Shown in pieces: positions 15,014 to 25,100 of a stretch of 29,280 nt of DNA. The DNA comes from a virus, in the IMG/VR virus record IMGVR_UViG_3300049001_000027, positions 1-29,280 of that record; one strand, 5' to 3'. Under the pieces are notes generated by a model that was not told the DNA's origin, made no database searches, and saw only the letters and a list, made by a program, of their open reading frames with translations. The translations under genes and the position numbers were made by a program. The stretch's first letter is position 1. Every line of letters starts with the position of its first letter.

Positions 15014-17001
15014 TGCCCGACGAACGCGGCTATACCCCGCAATTGGGGCCGGCGGCGCCGGCCGCGATCCCGCTGGCGTCGCCGGCCGATTTCGGCGCCG
15101 GCATTGGCCAGGGGCTCGAGCAGCTCGGCGAGACGCTCCACGACAGCAACATCCGCGCGTTCAAGATCGAGCGCGCGCAGAAGGCCGACCAGGAACAGAC
15201 CGACTTCGCGTCGCGGTTTGCAACGGCGCGGTTCGATCTCGACAAGGCGCGGATCGCGGCGCGGGCGAATGCGGCACCGGGGGCGGCCGGCCACACGGAC
15301 GCGATGACATCGGCGTTCGACGGCGCGACCAGCTCGCTGCTCGACGGCATCACCGAAACCAGCTTGCGCAATTCCGCCAAGGCGCAGATCGACGGCTATC
15401 GCAGCTCGTTCCTTGGCGGGGAGGAGGAATTCGAGACCGCCAAGCGCGGGCTGAAGGTCGCGACCGACGCGAGCAACGCGCTCGACACGATGACCGCGAC
15501 CGTGCGGACCAGCGACGATCCCAAGACCTACACGCAAAACACCCTGTCGTTCGATGACCTAGCCAACGGCCTGACCGGTGTCCCCGACGATGTCCGCGAG
15601 CAGTTGCGCAAGGAGGGCCATACGAAGCTGGCTGATGCCTATCTCGACAATATGACCGACAAGAACCCAGCCGCGGCGATCGCGCTGATCGACAGCGGGG
15701 CGTTCAATGATGTGCTCAATGGCGAGCAGCTCGACCGTAAGCGCGCCCAGGCCGATGTCGGCGTCCGGCGGATCGCGAGCGAACAGCAGCATCAGGCGGC
15801 GATCGCGAAGTCGGCGCTGAGCGAGCAGATCGCGACCGTCAAGGCCCAGCTCGGTGCCGGCGTCGACGTGCCCGACGATCAGCTGGCCACCCTATCGCAG
15901 CAGGCCGGGGCGGTTGGCGATACGTCCAATGCTTTCGATCTCGCCGACGCGCGGGTCCGCAACAACTTCAACAAGCTCAGCAAGGGCTGGACACCCCAAC
16001 AATGGGAGGGACAGCGCAACCAGCTCCGCGCCCTGGGCGACAAGCGTACGCCGCAGCAGGATATCCTGCTCGACCAGGTCGAGAAGCGGATGCCGGGCGC
16101 AGTCGCCGAGTTCGACAAGGATCAATGGGGTTGGGCCGCGAGTAATGGCATTGCCCCTCCGAATGTCGATCTGAACGATCCCGTGTCAATTGCAGCGCGG
16201 CGCCAGCTGCAGGGCGCCATCTCTAGAGCGAGTGGCCGGCCTGCCCCGTTCTTCACGCCGGCACAACGAGACACACTCAGAGCGGAGGCCGAAGGAAGCC
16301 CGGCCGGCGAGGTCGACGTGATCAACAAGGTCGCGGCGATCGGCGGCCGCGACGCGGTGACCGAGATGCTGGGGATCCTGCCGAGCGATCCGAAGGCGGC
16401 GCGCCTGGTGCTGCTCAATCCGACTGCTCGAGCCTCGGCGCTCGCCGGGATCAAACTGCTTGCCGAGCGCCCGGACCTGCTCAAGGACAATGTCGCGCGC
16501 CAGCCGTTCGCGCAACGCCTTGGCGTCGCCGGCTCGTTGATGGACGGCAACCAGCTCGACGGCGTCTACGCCGTCGCCAAGGGCCTGTACGTCGACGGGC
16601 AGCGCAAGGCCGGCAAGGACCCGACGGTGCTCGATCAGGGGGCGTTCGACATGTCGATCCATCGGGCGCTGGGCGGCCGGTTCGATGGGCAGCATTGGTT
16701 CGGCGGGGTGTGGAAGTGGGGCAGCGACACCGTTCTGCTCCCCCAGACGATAACTGGCCGCCAATTCGAGAGCGCGATGACCTGGCTCGGCAATGCCAAA
16801 TGGGACGCCGCCAGCAAGAATTACCCGGTGTACGACGACGGCAGCAAGATGCCGAATGCCGCGCTCGGCCAACTGATCCCGGTGCTCCGGCCTGACGGCT
16901 ATTACGAATTTCACGGCCCGAATGGGATGATCGTTCACCGGAAGTCCGGCGGCAACTTCACGATCGATCTGGAGCCGGTTGGTCGGCGCTATCCTCAATG
17001 A
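15013..17001 (+). CDS. gp15-like internal virion (ejection) protein
   Basis: The product has 662 residues, with its start inside the previous gene's stop. The N-terminal segment LGPAAPAAIPLASPADFGAG, then a long charged helical stretch, is typical of internal virion proteins in this gene position. The rest is mainly helical with low-complexity Ala/Asp patches. It has no recognisable enzyme motif. By position it is equivalent to T7 gp15, which forms part of the periplasmic tunnel used for DNA ejection. Overlap with the next gene is 4 bp (ATGA). Confidence 0.7.
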   Translation: MPDERGYTPQLGPAAPAAIPLASPADFGAGIGQGLEQLGETLHDSNIRAFKIERAQKADQEQTDFASRFATARFDLDKARIAARANAAPGAAGHTDAMTSAFDGATSSLLDGITETSLRNSAKAQIDGYRSSFLGGEEEFETAKRGLKVATDASNALDTMTATVRTSDDPKTYTQNTLSFDDLANGLTGVPDDVREQLRKEGHTKLADAYLDNMTDKNPAAAIALIDSGAFNDVLNGEQLDRKRAQADVGVRRIASEQQHQAAIAKSALSEQIATVKAQLGAGVDVPDDQLATLSQQAGAVGDTSNAFDLADARVRNNFNKLSKGWTPQQWEGQRNQLRALGDKRTPQQDILLDQVEKRMPGAVAEFDKDQWGWAASNGIAPPNVDLNDPVSIAARRQLQGAISRASGRPAPFFTPAQRDTLRAEAEGSPAGEVDVINKVAAIGGRDAVTEMLGILPSDPKAARLVLLNPTARASALAGIKLLAERPDLLKDNVARQPFAQRLGVAGSLMDGNQLDGVYAVAKGLYVDGQRKAGKDPTVLDQGAFDMSIHRALGGRFDGQHWFGGVWKWGSDTVLLPQTITGRQFESAMTWLGNAKWDAASKNYPVYDDGSKMPNAALGQLIPVLRPDGYYEFHGPNGMIVHRKSGGNFTIDLEPVGRRYPQ

Positions 17002-19625
17002 GCGATCGCAAGGCGCCACCATCGGTCTTCGTCGACGACAGCGTCGACACACGCGCACCGGCTCCCGGCATCCCGGCCCCGGTCAGTACCGGCGACATCC
17101 TCGGCGCCAATTGGACCCTCTCGCGACAGGATCAGATCGACGCGCCGGCGATGGCGGAGGATGTCGCCTATGCGCCGCTCGCCTCCGCGCTGGTCGACCG
17201 GCTGCCGACCAACTGGATCGGCATGAAGGATGTCGATCGCTACAGCACGCCGGCGGGCCGTGGCGTCGTGTCGCACTATAAGCCCGCCGAGATCTGGGAA
17301 GACATCGAGCGGATCCGCGCGAGCGAACCCAATTTCCTCGCCGACGTGCCGGCGAAAAGTCCGCAGGAATTTACCGCCTGGGTGAAGGCGAACGAATTGG
17401 CGAAGCGTCGCCAGGCGCAGGATGTCGTTCGCCGCCAGAGCGGCTTTGGCCAACAGGCGCTCGGGTTCGGCGCGGGCATGGCGGCGAGTTTCCAGGACCC
17501 GATCAACCTGCTCGGGATGACCATGCTGGGGCCCGCTGCCGGCGGTGGCCGATCGCTGTTGAGCGTGGCCGCGCGCGACGCCGTGACCAACATGGCGATC
17601 GAGACCGCCGAGCTGCCGGTGATTTCCAGCAACCGTGCACAATTCGGCGAGACGATGACGCCGACCGACATGCTCGCCGACGTCGGGTTTGCGGGCGCGG
17701 CGGGCGCCGCCTTCCCGCTGGCCACCCACGGGATCGGCGCCGGCGGTCGCGCCCTAGCGACCGGCGGCCGCGCTGTCGGCGACGCGATCGCGGATAGCGA
17801 CGTCGCGCGATCGGCGCAGCGCTATTTCGCGCCCTGGGCGCTCGGCCGCGCCAATCTCGACCAGGTCGGCGATGCCGAGGTCTCGCGGATGTTCTCCGAC
17901 AGCGTCCCGTTCGAGGCGCGCACGCCCGAGGCGCAAGCCGGGCTGTATGTGATGAACCGCGAAAGCGAGGTCCGCGACGCGAGCCCCTATGTCGCAACGC
18001 CAGGCGGGCTCGATGCCAATGCCGAGAAGCTGACCGCGACCAGCGACGCGCTGTCACGGCCGGCGACGCTGGGCAATACGTCGGCGCCAGCACGGCCGCG
18101 CGGTCGCATCACCTCGCCGATCAGCCAGAACAGCATCATCGGGTTCGTGATGAACGACCTCGAGGGCGGCGCGAAGGTGGTCCATTACAATGATGCGGAT
18201 GGCGGGGTTACCAAGTTCGGGATCGCGCAGAAATTCAACCCAGGTGTCGACGTCGCCAATCTGACCGAGGCCGAGGCCGGCGCGATCGCGCGGCGCCGCT
18301 ACTGGTTGCCCGAGTTCAACAACGCGGATCCGCGCGTCGCCGCGGTGGCGTTCGACGCCGGCTATATCAACTCGCCGTCGCTGGCGCGGCGGATCATCGG
18401 CGAAGCCGGCGACGACGTCGACAAGGCGGTCTCGATCTATCGCGACGCGCTCAACCGGATCGCCGACCGCAATCCGGGCAAGGAAAAATACCGCAAGGGC
18501 TGGATGAACCGGGTCGACAAGCTGGCGCGGTTCGTCGGCGATGCCGACGCCTCGAGCGTGCGCCTGGCGCCGGAGGGGTTCGGCGATGATGAGATTGCGT
18601 ATCGATCGGCGCAAGAGGATCTGAACCGGCAGGAGCTGCAGCTCGCCGACGACACGCCAGCACGACCCGACCCGGTGCGGGACTATGTCGATCGGCTGTC
18701 CGCCGGCGACGACGTGAGCGCGACGATCGATCGTCAGTTCGCGAGCAGCAACCATCCGGCGATCGACGCCGAGATCGCGCGACGATCGACGATCGGCGTC
18801 GACGGTCACCCCGACGAGCTGGGCGGCGGTGCGCCGGCCGATCGCGTCGTCGCCGTCGACGGGCCGAGCGACGCGCAAACGCAAATGGCCGTGCGGCATT
18901 ATGTCCGCGAGGCGATCGCCGAACCGACGCCGGAGATGGTCGCGCACGATCTCGGGATCGAGGAAGGCGCGGCGCGCAAAGCGCTGGCGCTGGTCGATGA
19001 CAATCGCGCCGTTGGGCCATCGTACCTGCAGCGCGTGGCCAGTGTGATCCGACCGCGCGACGCGGTCGTACATCCGCTAAAAGGTCCCGATCTGTCGGCG
19101 ATGGTGATAGACCCGGCCGGAAAAATCCATCTTCTCGATACCGACCATCACGACTTCCGGGAAGCGATGCCACCCCGTGAGGCTCTCGGCTATGCGGCGA
19201 TAACGATGTCGCGCCACGAACTGGCGCTGCGGCGTGCCGTCGAGCCGACCGCTGCGCAGGATCGGGCAATCAAGGAATTGGCGAGCAGGGGCGCGCGCGA
19301 AGGCCGACCGTTGACCGAAGGTGGCGTAACTGGCGTTCCCGAAAAAGCATTCCCGCTCACGGACTATCGCGCGTCATTTTCCGAGGAGCCGGCGGGCGGG
19401 CCGCCCCCACTAGACCCGTCGACGCATGGCATCGCCGATGCCGGCGGCGCCGAGGCGCGTCAGGTCGCCGACAGCATCTTTCACGACCTGACCGCGCTCG
19501 CGCTGGCCGGTGACGACATCCGGGTGCCGCTGGTCGAGGGCGGCCCCGAACTCAGCGCGGCCGACCTGGTCGCGAGCCTCGCGATCGACGACGTGGCGAT
19601 CGCCGCGGTGAAGGCCTGTCTATGA
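16998..19625 (+). CDS. Virion protein with embedded GH108-like peptidoglycan hydrolase domain
   Basis: The product has 875 residues. Residues about 150-195 hold a hydrophobic stretch (ALGFGAGMAASFQDPINLLG). Residues about 375-515 form a lysozyme-like domain: FVMNDLEGGAKVVHYND, then GGVTKFGIA, and later VAAVAFDAGYINSPSLARR. The pattern E-G-G ... D-x-G-G-x-T-x-x-G-I is the GH108 signature, with Glu389 as the probable catalytic acid. Tail-associated muralytic enzymes open the cell wall locally during ejection, as the transglycosylase part of T7 gp16 does. The C-terminal third shows no known domain. It precedes the largest ejection protein, so the two may together replace T7 gp16. Confidence 0.75.
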   Translation: MSDRKAPPSVFVDDSVDTRAPAPGIPAPVSTGDILGANWTLSRQDQIDAPAMAEDVAYAPLASALVDRLPTNWIGMKDVDRYSTPAGRGVVSHYKPAEIWEDIERIRASEPNFLADVPAKSPQEFTAWVKANELAKRRQAQDVVRRQSGFGQQALGFGAGMAASFQDPINLLGMTMLGPAAGGGRSLLSVAARDAVTNMAIETAELPVISSNRAQFGETMTPTDMLADVGFAGAAGAAFPLATHGIGAGGRALATGGRAVGDAIADSDVARSAQRYFAPWALGRANLDQVGDAEVSRMFSDSVPFEARTPEAQAGLYVMNRESEVRDASPYVATPGGLDANAEKLTATSDALSRPATLGNTSAPARPRGRITSPISQNSIIGFVMNDLEGGAKVVHYNDADGGVTKFGIAQKFNPGVDVANLTEAEAGAIARRRYWLPEFNNADPRVAAVAFDAGYINSPSLARRIIGEAGDDVDKAVSIYRDALNRIADRNPGKEKYRKGWMNRVDKLARFVGDADASSVRLAPEGFGDDEIAYRSAQEDLNRQELQLADDTPARPDPVRDYVDRLSAGDDVSATIDRQFASSNHPAIDAEIARRSTIGVDGHPDELGGGAPADRVVAVDGPSDAQTQMAVRHYVREAIAEPTPEMVAHDLGIEEGAARKALALVDDNRAVGPSYLQRVASVIRPRDAVVHPLKGPDLSAMVIDPAGKIHLLDTDHHDFREAMPPREALGYAAITMSRHELALRRAVEPTAAQDRAIKELASRGAREGRPLTEGGVTGVPEKAFPLTDYRASFSEEPAGGPPPLDPSTHGIADAGGAEARQVADSIFHDLTALALAGDDIRVPLVEGGPELSAADLVASLAIDDVAIAAVKACL

Positions 19626-22057
19626 GCTTGCGCGCCTGCCTCCCGGGAATGATCGATCGCGGCGAGGTCGACCAGGCCAAGGCCGACGAGATCGCCGGGA
19701 TCTATGACGAAGTCCGCGCCCAGTTCGCGGCGGAGGGCGGGGAAGCGACCGCCGACGCGCTGGCGAGCAAGGCTACGTTCGACGAGCTCGAGCGCCGCGC
19801 GATCCGCCGCAAGGTGGTCGAGGGCGCCCAGCTGCTCGCCAAGCGCGACATCCTGCAGAAAATGCGCGGGTTCGGCGGCGGCGATGGCGGCGGCCCGATT
19901 GACCCGAAAGCGGCCGAGGGCTTTTTCGATCGAGTGCCCGGCGCGAATTGGTCGAATGTCGAGGGTCGGCGCAAGGCAATCATGGCGCGGTCGCATTCGA
20001 TGATCGACGGCATCCTGGCGAAGTTCCATGCCGGGGTGACCGGCGTGATCGCCCACAAGGCCGAGCTGGCCGACCTGGTGCGCGAATTGTTCGGCGAGGA
20101 TACCGGCAACGCGGCCGCGCGCCAGCTTTCCCAGGCGTGGACCGACACGGCCGAGATGCTGCGACGGCGCTTCAATGCCGCCGGTGGCGATATCGGCAAG
20201 ATGGAGCGCTGGGGCCTTCCGCAAAGCCACGATACCAGGTCAGTGCGTCGCGCCGGCTATGACGCGTGGCGCGATTTCATCTGGGACCGCCTCGATCGCG
20301 TCGAGATGCAGGATCGCCGGACCGGCCTGCCGTTCACCGACCAGGCGCTCGACGGCGCGTTGCGCGACACATGGGAGACGATCCGCACCGATGGCTGGAA
20401 CGACCGCACGCCCGGCGCTGCCGGTCGCGGCGCCCTCGCCAATCAGCGCGGCGACCCGCGCTTCCTCCGCTTCAAGTCGGCGGACGCCTGGTCCGAATAT
20501 GCCGAGCGGTTCGGGGCAGGCACTGCCTACGATGCGATGATGGGGCATATCCAGGGGATGTCGCGTGACATCGCATTGATGGAGATCCTCGGGCCCAATC
20601 CTAACGCGACGGTGTCCTGGCTGAAGGACACGATCCAGCAATCGGCCGCGCTCGACAGCTCGGCCGGAAGTAAGGCGACCGATCACGCTTATGCGGCAAC
20701 CAAGCGGATCGACCGGCTCTACACCGAACTGACGGGCGCGGCGCATCGCCCCGAGAACCGAACGCTGGCGCTGGCCTTCTCCTCGATCCGATCGATCCAG
20801 ACGGCCTCAAAGCTGGGCAGCGCGTTCATCTCGGCGGTTCCGACCGATCCGATGTTCGGCGTGATGGCGCGGCTCTACAACGGGCTGCCGGTCACCCGGC
20901 TGATCGGCGACTATGCCAAGCTGTTCGGCCCCGGCCTCGCCGACAAGCAACTCGCCATCCGGCAAGGGATGATCGCGGAGGAATGGTCACATCGGACGGC
21001 GGGGCAGTCGCGCGCGCTCGGCGAGGAATTGTCGGGAGAGGTCGCGTCGCGCCTGGCCGAGGGCGTGCTGCGCGTCTCCGGCCTGCAGCGCTACACCCAG
21101 GCGGGCCGCTGGGCATTCGGCATGGAATTTGTCAGTCACTTGACCAACCAGGCCGCCAAGGCGTGGGACGCGCTCGAGCCCGCCTATCAGCGCATGCTCG
21201 AGCGCGGCGGGATCGACGCGACCGCGTGGGCGAAGATCCGTGCAACCCCGCTCGAAATGGATCGTGGCGCACCCTGGCTAAAGCCCGTCAATGTCGAGGA
21301 CCGCGACCTGGGCGACAAGCTGATGGAGATCATCCACAGCGAGATGCTCTATGCCGTGCCCGAGGTCGATTTGCGGACCCGCGCCTTCGTGAATTCGCGC
21401 ATCGCCAAGGGGACCTGGATGGGCGAGATCGCGCGGTCGACCTTGTTGTTCAAGGGGTTCGGCATCTCGATGATCGGGATGCAGTCGCGCCGCATCATGG
21501 AGCTCGCGAACCGCTCGCCTTGGTCGGCCCTAGGCTACGCCGGCGGGCTAGCGATCCTCACAACCTTGGGCGGCGCCTTGGCCGCGCAGATGAAAGCGCC
21601 GCTCGCCGGCAAGGATCCGCGGCCTATGGACGATCTGTCATTCTGGGGCGCCGCGGCGCTGCAGGGTGGCGGGTTCGGCATCTTCGGCGACTTCCTGCAG
21701 AGCCAGGAAAATCGCTTCAATGGCGGCATCGCGACGACCATCGCCGGCCCGATCGCCGGCGACGCTCAGGGTTTGTTCAACGCGGCGAAGTCGAAGAAGC
21801 CCGCCTGGACGGCCGCGCAGGCGGCGCGGCAATGGCTCCCCGGCGGATCGCTGTGGTTCGCGCGCCTAGCGTTCGATCGCAACGTCACCGATCAGCTGCA
21901 GGAAACGCTCGATCCCAATTACCGTCAGGCGTGGGATCGGATGAAAAAGCGCGCGGCCGACCAGCGGACGCGGATGTGGTGGGAGCCCGGCCACCCGCTG
22001 CCCGATCGCGCGCCCGACTTCGGCAACGCGATCGGCAACGGCCAGGCCGCGCCATGA
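19622..22057 (+). CDS. Large internal virion (ejection) protein
   Basis: The product has 811 residues, starting within the previous stop. It is helical for most of its length, with a Trp/Arg-rich middle (for example RRAGYDAWRDFIWDRLD). Hydrophobic segments near residues 638-658 (YAGGLAILTTLGGALAAQM), and Gly-rich ones just after, could be membrane-inserting. A protein of this type at the end of a gp13-gp14-gp15 series is the equivalent of the membrane-spanning C-terminal part of T7 gp16, which completes the DNA channel through the inner membrane. Specific evidence is limited to composition and order. It overlaps a small downstream gene by 4 bp. Confidence 0.7.
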   Translation: MSLRACLPGMIDRGEVDQAKADEIAGIYDEVRAQFAAEGGEATADALASKATFDELERRAIRRKVVEGAQLLAKRDILQKMRGFGGGDGGGPIDPKAAEGFFDRVPGANWSNVEGRRKAIMARSHSMIDGILAKFHAGVTGVIAHKAELADLVRELFGEDTGNAAARQLSQAWTDTAEMLRRRFNAAGGDIGKMERWGLPQSHDTRSVRRAGYDAWRDFIWDRLDRVEMQDRRTGLPFTDQALDGALRDTWETIRTDGWNDRTPGAAGRGALANQRGDPRFLRFKSADAWSEYAERFGAGTAYDAMMGHIQGMSRDIALMEILGPNPNATVSWLKDTIQQSAALDSSAGSKATDHAYAATKRIDRLYTELTGAAHRPENRTLALAFSSIRSIQTASKLGSAFISAVPTDPMFGVMARLYNGLPVTRLIGDYAKLFGPGLADKQLAIRQGMIAEEWSHRTAGQSRALGEELSGEVASRLAEGVLRVSGLQRYTQAGRWAFGMEFVSHLTNQAAKAWDALEPAYQRMLERGGIDATAWAKIRATPLEMDRGAPWLKPVNVEDRDLGDKLMEIIHSEMLYAVPEVDLRTRAFVNSRIAKGTWMGEIARSTLLFKGFGISMIGMQSRRIMELANRSPWSALGYAGGLAILTTLGGALAAQMKAPLAGKDPRPMDDLSFWGAAALQGGGFGIFGDFLQSQENRFNGGIATTIAGPIAGDAQGLFNAAKSKKPAWTAAQAARQWLPGGSLWFARLAFDRNVTDQLQETLDPNYRQAWDRMKKRAADQRTRMWWEPGHPLPDRAPDFGNAIGNGQAAP

Positions 22058-22164
22058 CGCTCAATCCACTTTCGCCCGGCGCCGATCGGCGCTATCAACG
22101 CGATGTCGGCAAGACGGTGCCGGCACCGCCCCACAATCTGACTACCCCGGGGGGTGCCCGATGA
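22054..22164 (+). CDS. 36-residue microprotein before the tail fibre
   Basis: This short frame has ATGA overlaps with both neighbours: the start lies in the ejection-protein stop, and the stop overlaps the tail-fibre start. The product MTLNPLSPGADRRYQRDVGK plus 16 further residues is polar and basic, with a Pro-rich end. Because the frame exactly fills the space between two coupled genes, I take it as a real gene, either a small virion component or simply a coupling cistron. No family is recognised. Confidence 0.6.
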   Translation: MTLNPLSPGADRRYQRDVGKTVPAPPHNLTTPGGAR

Positions 22165-25100
22165 CCGTCGCCGCGTTGCCATCTACGATCAGTTATATCG
22201 AGGACGGGTCGACCGTCGCCTTTGCCGCGCCGTTCCGCTTCAAGGCGCCACAGCATTTGATCGCCACGCGGTATTTCGCGGATGGCAGCGACCAGGTGCT
22301 GACCTACGGCACCGATTACACCGCGACCGGTGGAACGACCGACGCCGGTGGCACGCTGACCGTCACGGCCGCGGCGGTGTCCGGCACCCGGCTGGCGATC
22401 CAGCGCCGCACCCCGCGCAGCCAGTCGATGTCGTACACGACGAACGACCGGTTCCCGGCGAAAAGCCATGAGGGCGCGCTCGATAACGAGATGCTGATCG
22501 CGCAAGAGGATGGCGACGCGATCACAGACCATGAGACGCGTGGCGTCTTCGCGCCGATCGGCGAGGACGGCTATCTGTTGCCGACCCGTGCCGATGGCGC
22601 CGGCAAGCTGATCGGCTTCGACGACGATCCGGGCGCGCGGCGGCTCAAGGCGTATGCGCTGTCGGCGACCGCGCTCGAGAGCCTGGCGTCAATCGCGCCG
22701 GCGATCGCCACGGTCGCGGCCAACATCACCCAGCTCCAGGCGGTTTATCTGGATCTCGGCAATATCGACGACGTCGCGGATGACCTGATCAGCATCGTGG
22801 CGATCGCCGGCAGTCTGACCAACCTCAACGCGCTGGCCGGCGACCTGACGAATATCAACAATGTCGCGGCCAACCTGACCACGATCAACAACGTCGCCGC
22901 GAACATCACGACGATCGCGGCCGTCGGCGGGTCGATCGCCAACGTCAACGCCGTGGCGACCGACATGGCGCTGGGGGCCGGCGCGTCGTTCATCCTTCGG
23001 GCGCCGCAGGCGGCGATCGACGCAGTTGCCGCGATCGCGACGGTGACAGCGTTGATCGCGGCCATTCCGACCGGCGCCGGCGTGCGCCTCGAGGGGGCCG
23101 GTATCCCGGCCAATAACCTCGGCTCGCCGGCGGCGATCTATTACGACACGACGACGGCCATCACTTACACCAAGGTGGGAACGGCCTGGTCGCTCGGCGC
23201 GGTGACCGACGTCAATGCCGGCTGGATCCACTACGACCTCAGCCTAAACGCGACCTATCCGACCGCGTTGTTGCCGATCACGCGCGCCAATCCCGCGACA
23301 GCGCTGGCGACGAACCTCTGCTATCACGATGCGCCCGGCACGGCCTACCAGACCTTCTCGGCCGGCCAGCCAATCAGGCGTAACGACCTCGGCGCGGCGT
23401 TCATGCCGCAGTCGCGCAACGTCTTCCTCAATTCGACGGCGCCTGCCGACCAGACGGCGATCGCGGTCCCGGTCGGCAAGATCATCATCTGGAGCCACCA
23501 CGACGCCGGCGTCACCGTTACGTCGGCCGCCAACGGGGCGGTGGGTAGTGGCTTCAATCCGGTCACATCGGGTGTTCCGCAGGTCCTGACGATCACGACG
23601 GCGGGCAATATCAGCGTCACGCATTCGGGCGCCGGCACCTGGTATGTCTGCCAGGTCGAATATAACCCCAACGTCTCGTTCACGAACAACTCGTGCGCGA
23701 CGCCGCTGATCATCACCGCAGGCGCCCCGGTCACGCGCGATTGGGATGACGGGATTGCGGCAAGCGACCTGCTCAACGCGCTCAAGGCGTCGTCGGGCAC
23801 GTTCCTCCTCGAGCTTTCGCGGATAGAAACGCAGACAGGTTTCGGACGCACCCTTGGTGTCGTCGGGCTCAACGGCTCGACCAGCATCGGCATCAATGCC
23901 GCGGCGGCGATCGGCTTCCGTGGCTTCAACGTCTCGGCGCCGATGGCGAACTGGGCGTGGAATACCGGAACCGGTAGCAGCCAGAAGTTCGCCTTCGCAT
24001 GGAGCGGCGCGACGGCAAGCTTTGGTGCCGGCGATGGGTTGCCGGTCATCGATACGGTTGCCTTCAATGGCGGGGTAGCTGTTACCTCGGCCGCGATCGG
24101 CGGCCGCGGCAACGGTTCCGGCCAGCAAGTCTTCGGCGGCTGGGTCAAGCGTATCAAGTGGCGTGCGGCGGCCGATCGCCTCAGCGAGCGCGCCTTGTTC
24201 GATCAATATACCGCGACGATCATCCCAACGGTCGCGATTTCTGGCAGCAAGCTCATCCGAGTTTCGATGCCGGGTAATTCCCTGCCCAACACCAAAACCG
24301 GTGTGGCGGCGGTAAAGGCCAACACCCGCGACAGCATCCACATCTTCAAAGGCACGAGCCATTCCGCGGGCGTGCAGCCCGGCAGCTCGCCGTCCGCGAA
24401 CAGCATGCCGGCCAAATACGCGGCGCGTCTGTCGGTGCAATATGGCATCCCCGCGCGCTATGCCGGGTGGTTCGGCAACAACAATTCGGCGCCTGGCGCC
24501 GGGGCGAGCATCTATCGCCCGGACCGCCTGACATTTTCGGCGGGCTTCATCAACTATGGCGTCCAGCTCGGGGGCGCTTCGATCAAGACCTCGACCAACG
24601 GCGCGGTCATCACCGACGTCGTCCCGGGGATCAGCGACACCTACGGTTTCTATTACTGGACGTTCCCGGGCTACGGCAATTGGACGCTCGCCGACGGCAA
24701 CGGCCACAGCAAGACGGTGCCGGCCGCAACCGCGTATACCGCGAGCGCCGCGGCCGGCGTGATGACGGTGAGCGGCATGCCCGCGGGCGCCTATATCGCT
24801 CTCGGCGACGTGCTGACCGGCGGCACCATGCCGGCCGGAACGACGGTCACCGGCTTCGGGACCGGCACTGGCGGCAACGGCACCTATACGATCAGCAGCA
24901 CGGCGACCGTCACCAGCGCGACGATCAACTCGATCGGCCTGCGTCTGGTCTCGCTGATGCCGGCGGATGGCGTCGTCCGTGGATCGAACACGTTTACGAT
25001 GACGAGCAACGACAGCTTGCCCAAGACGGCCTGCGGCGGCCTCGAGCGCGACAGTCTCGTCAAGTCGGTGCTCGTCATCAACGGCGGCACCTCGCTGCGC

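Noticed and set aside
22725-22964. The 30-bp repeats as a CRISPR-like array
   Set aside because: There are no spacers. The units are adjacent, in frame and encode a regular decapeptide, so this is protein repeat structure.
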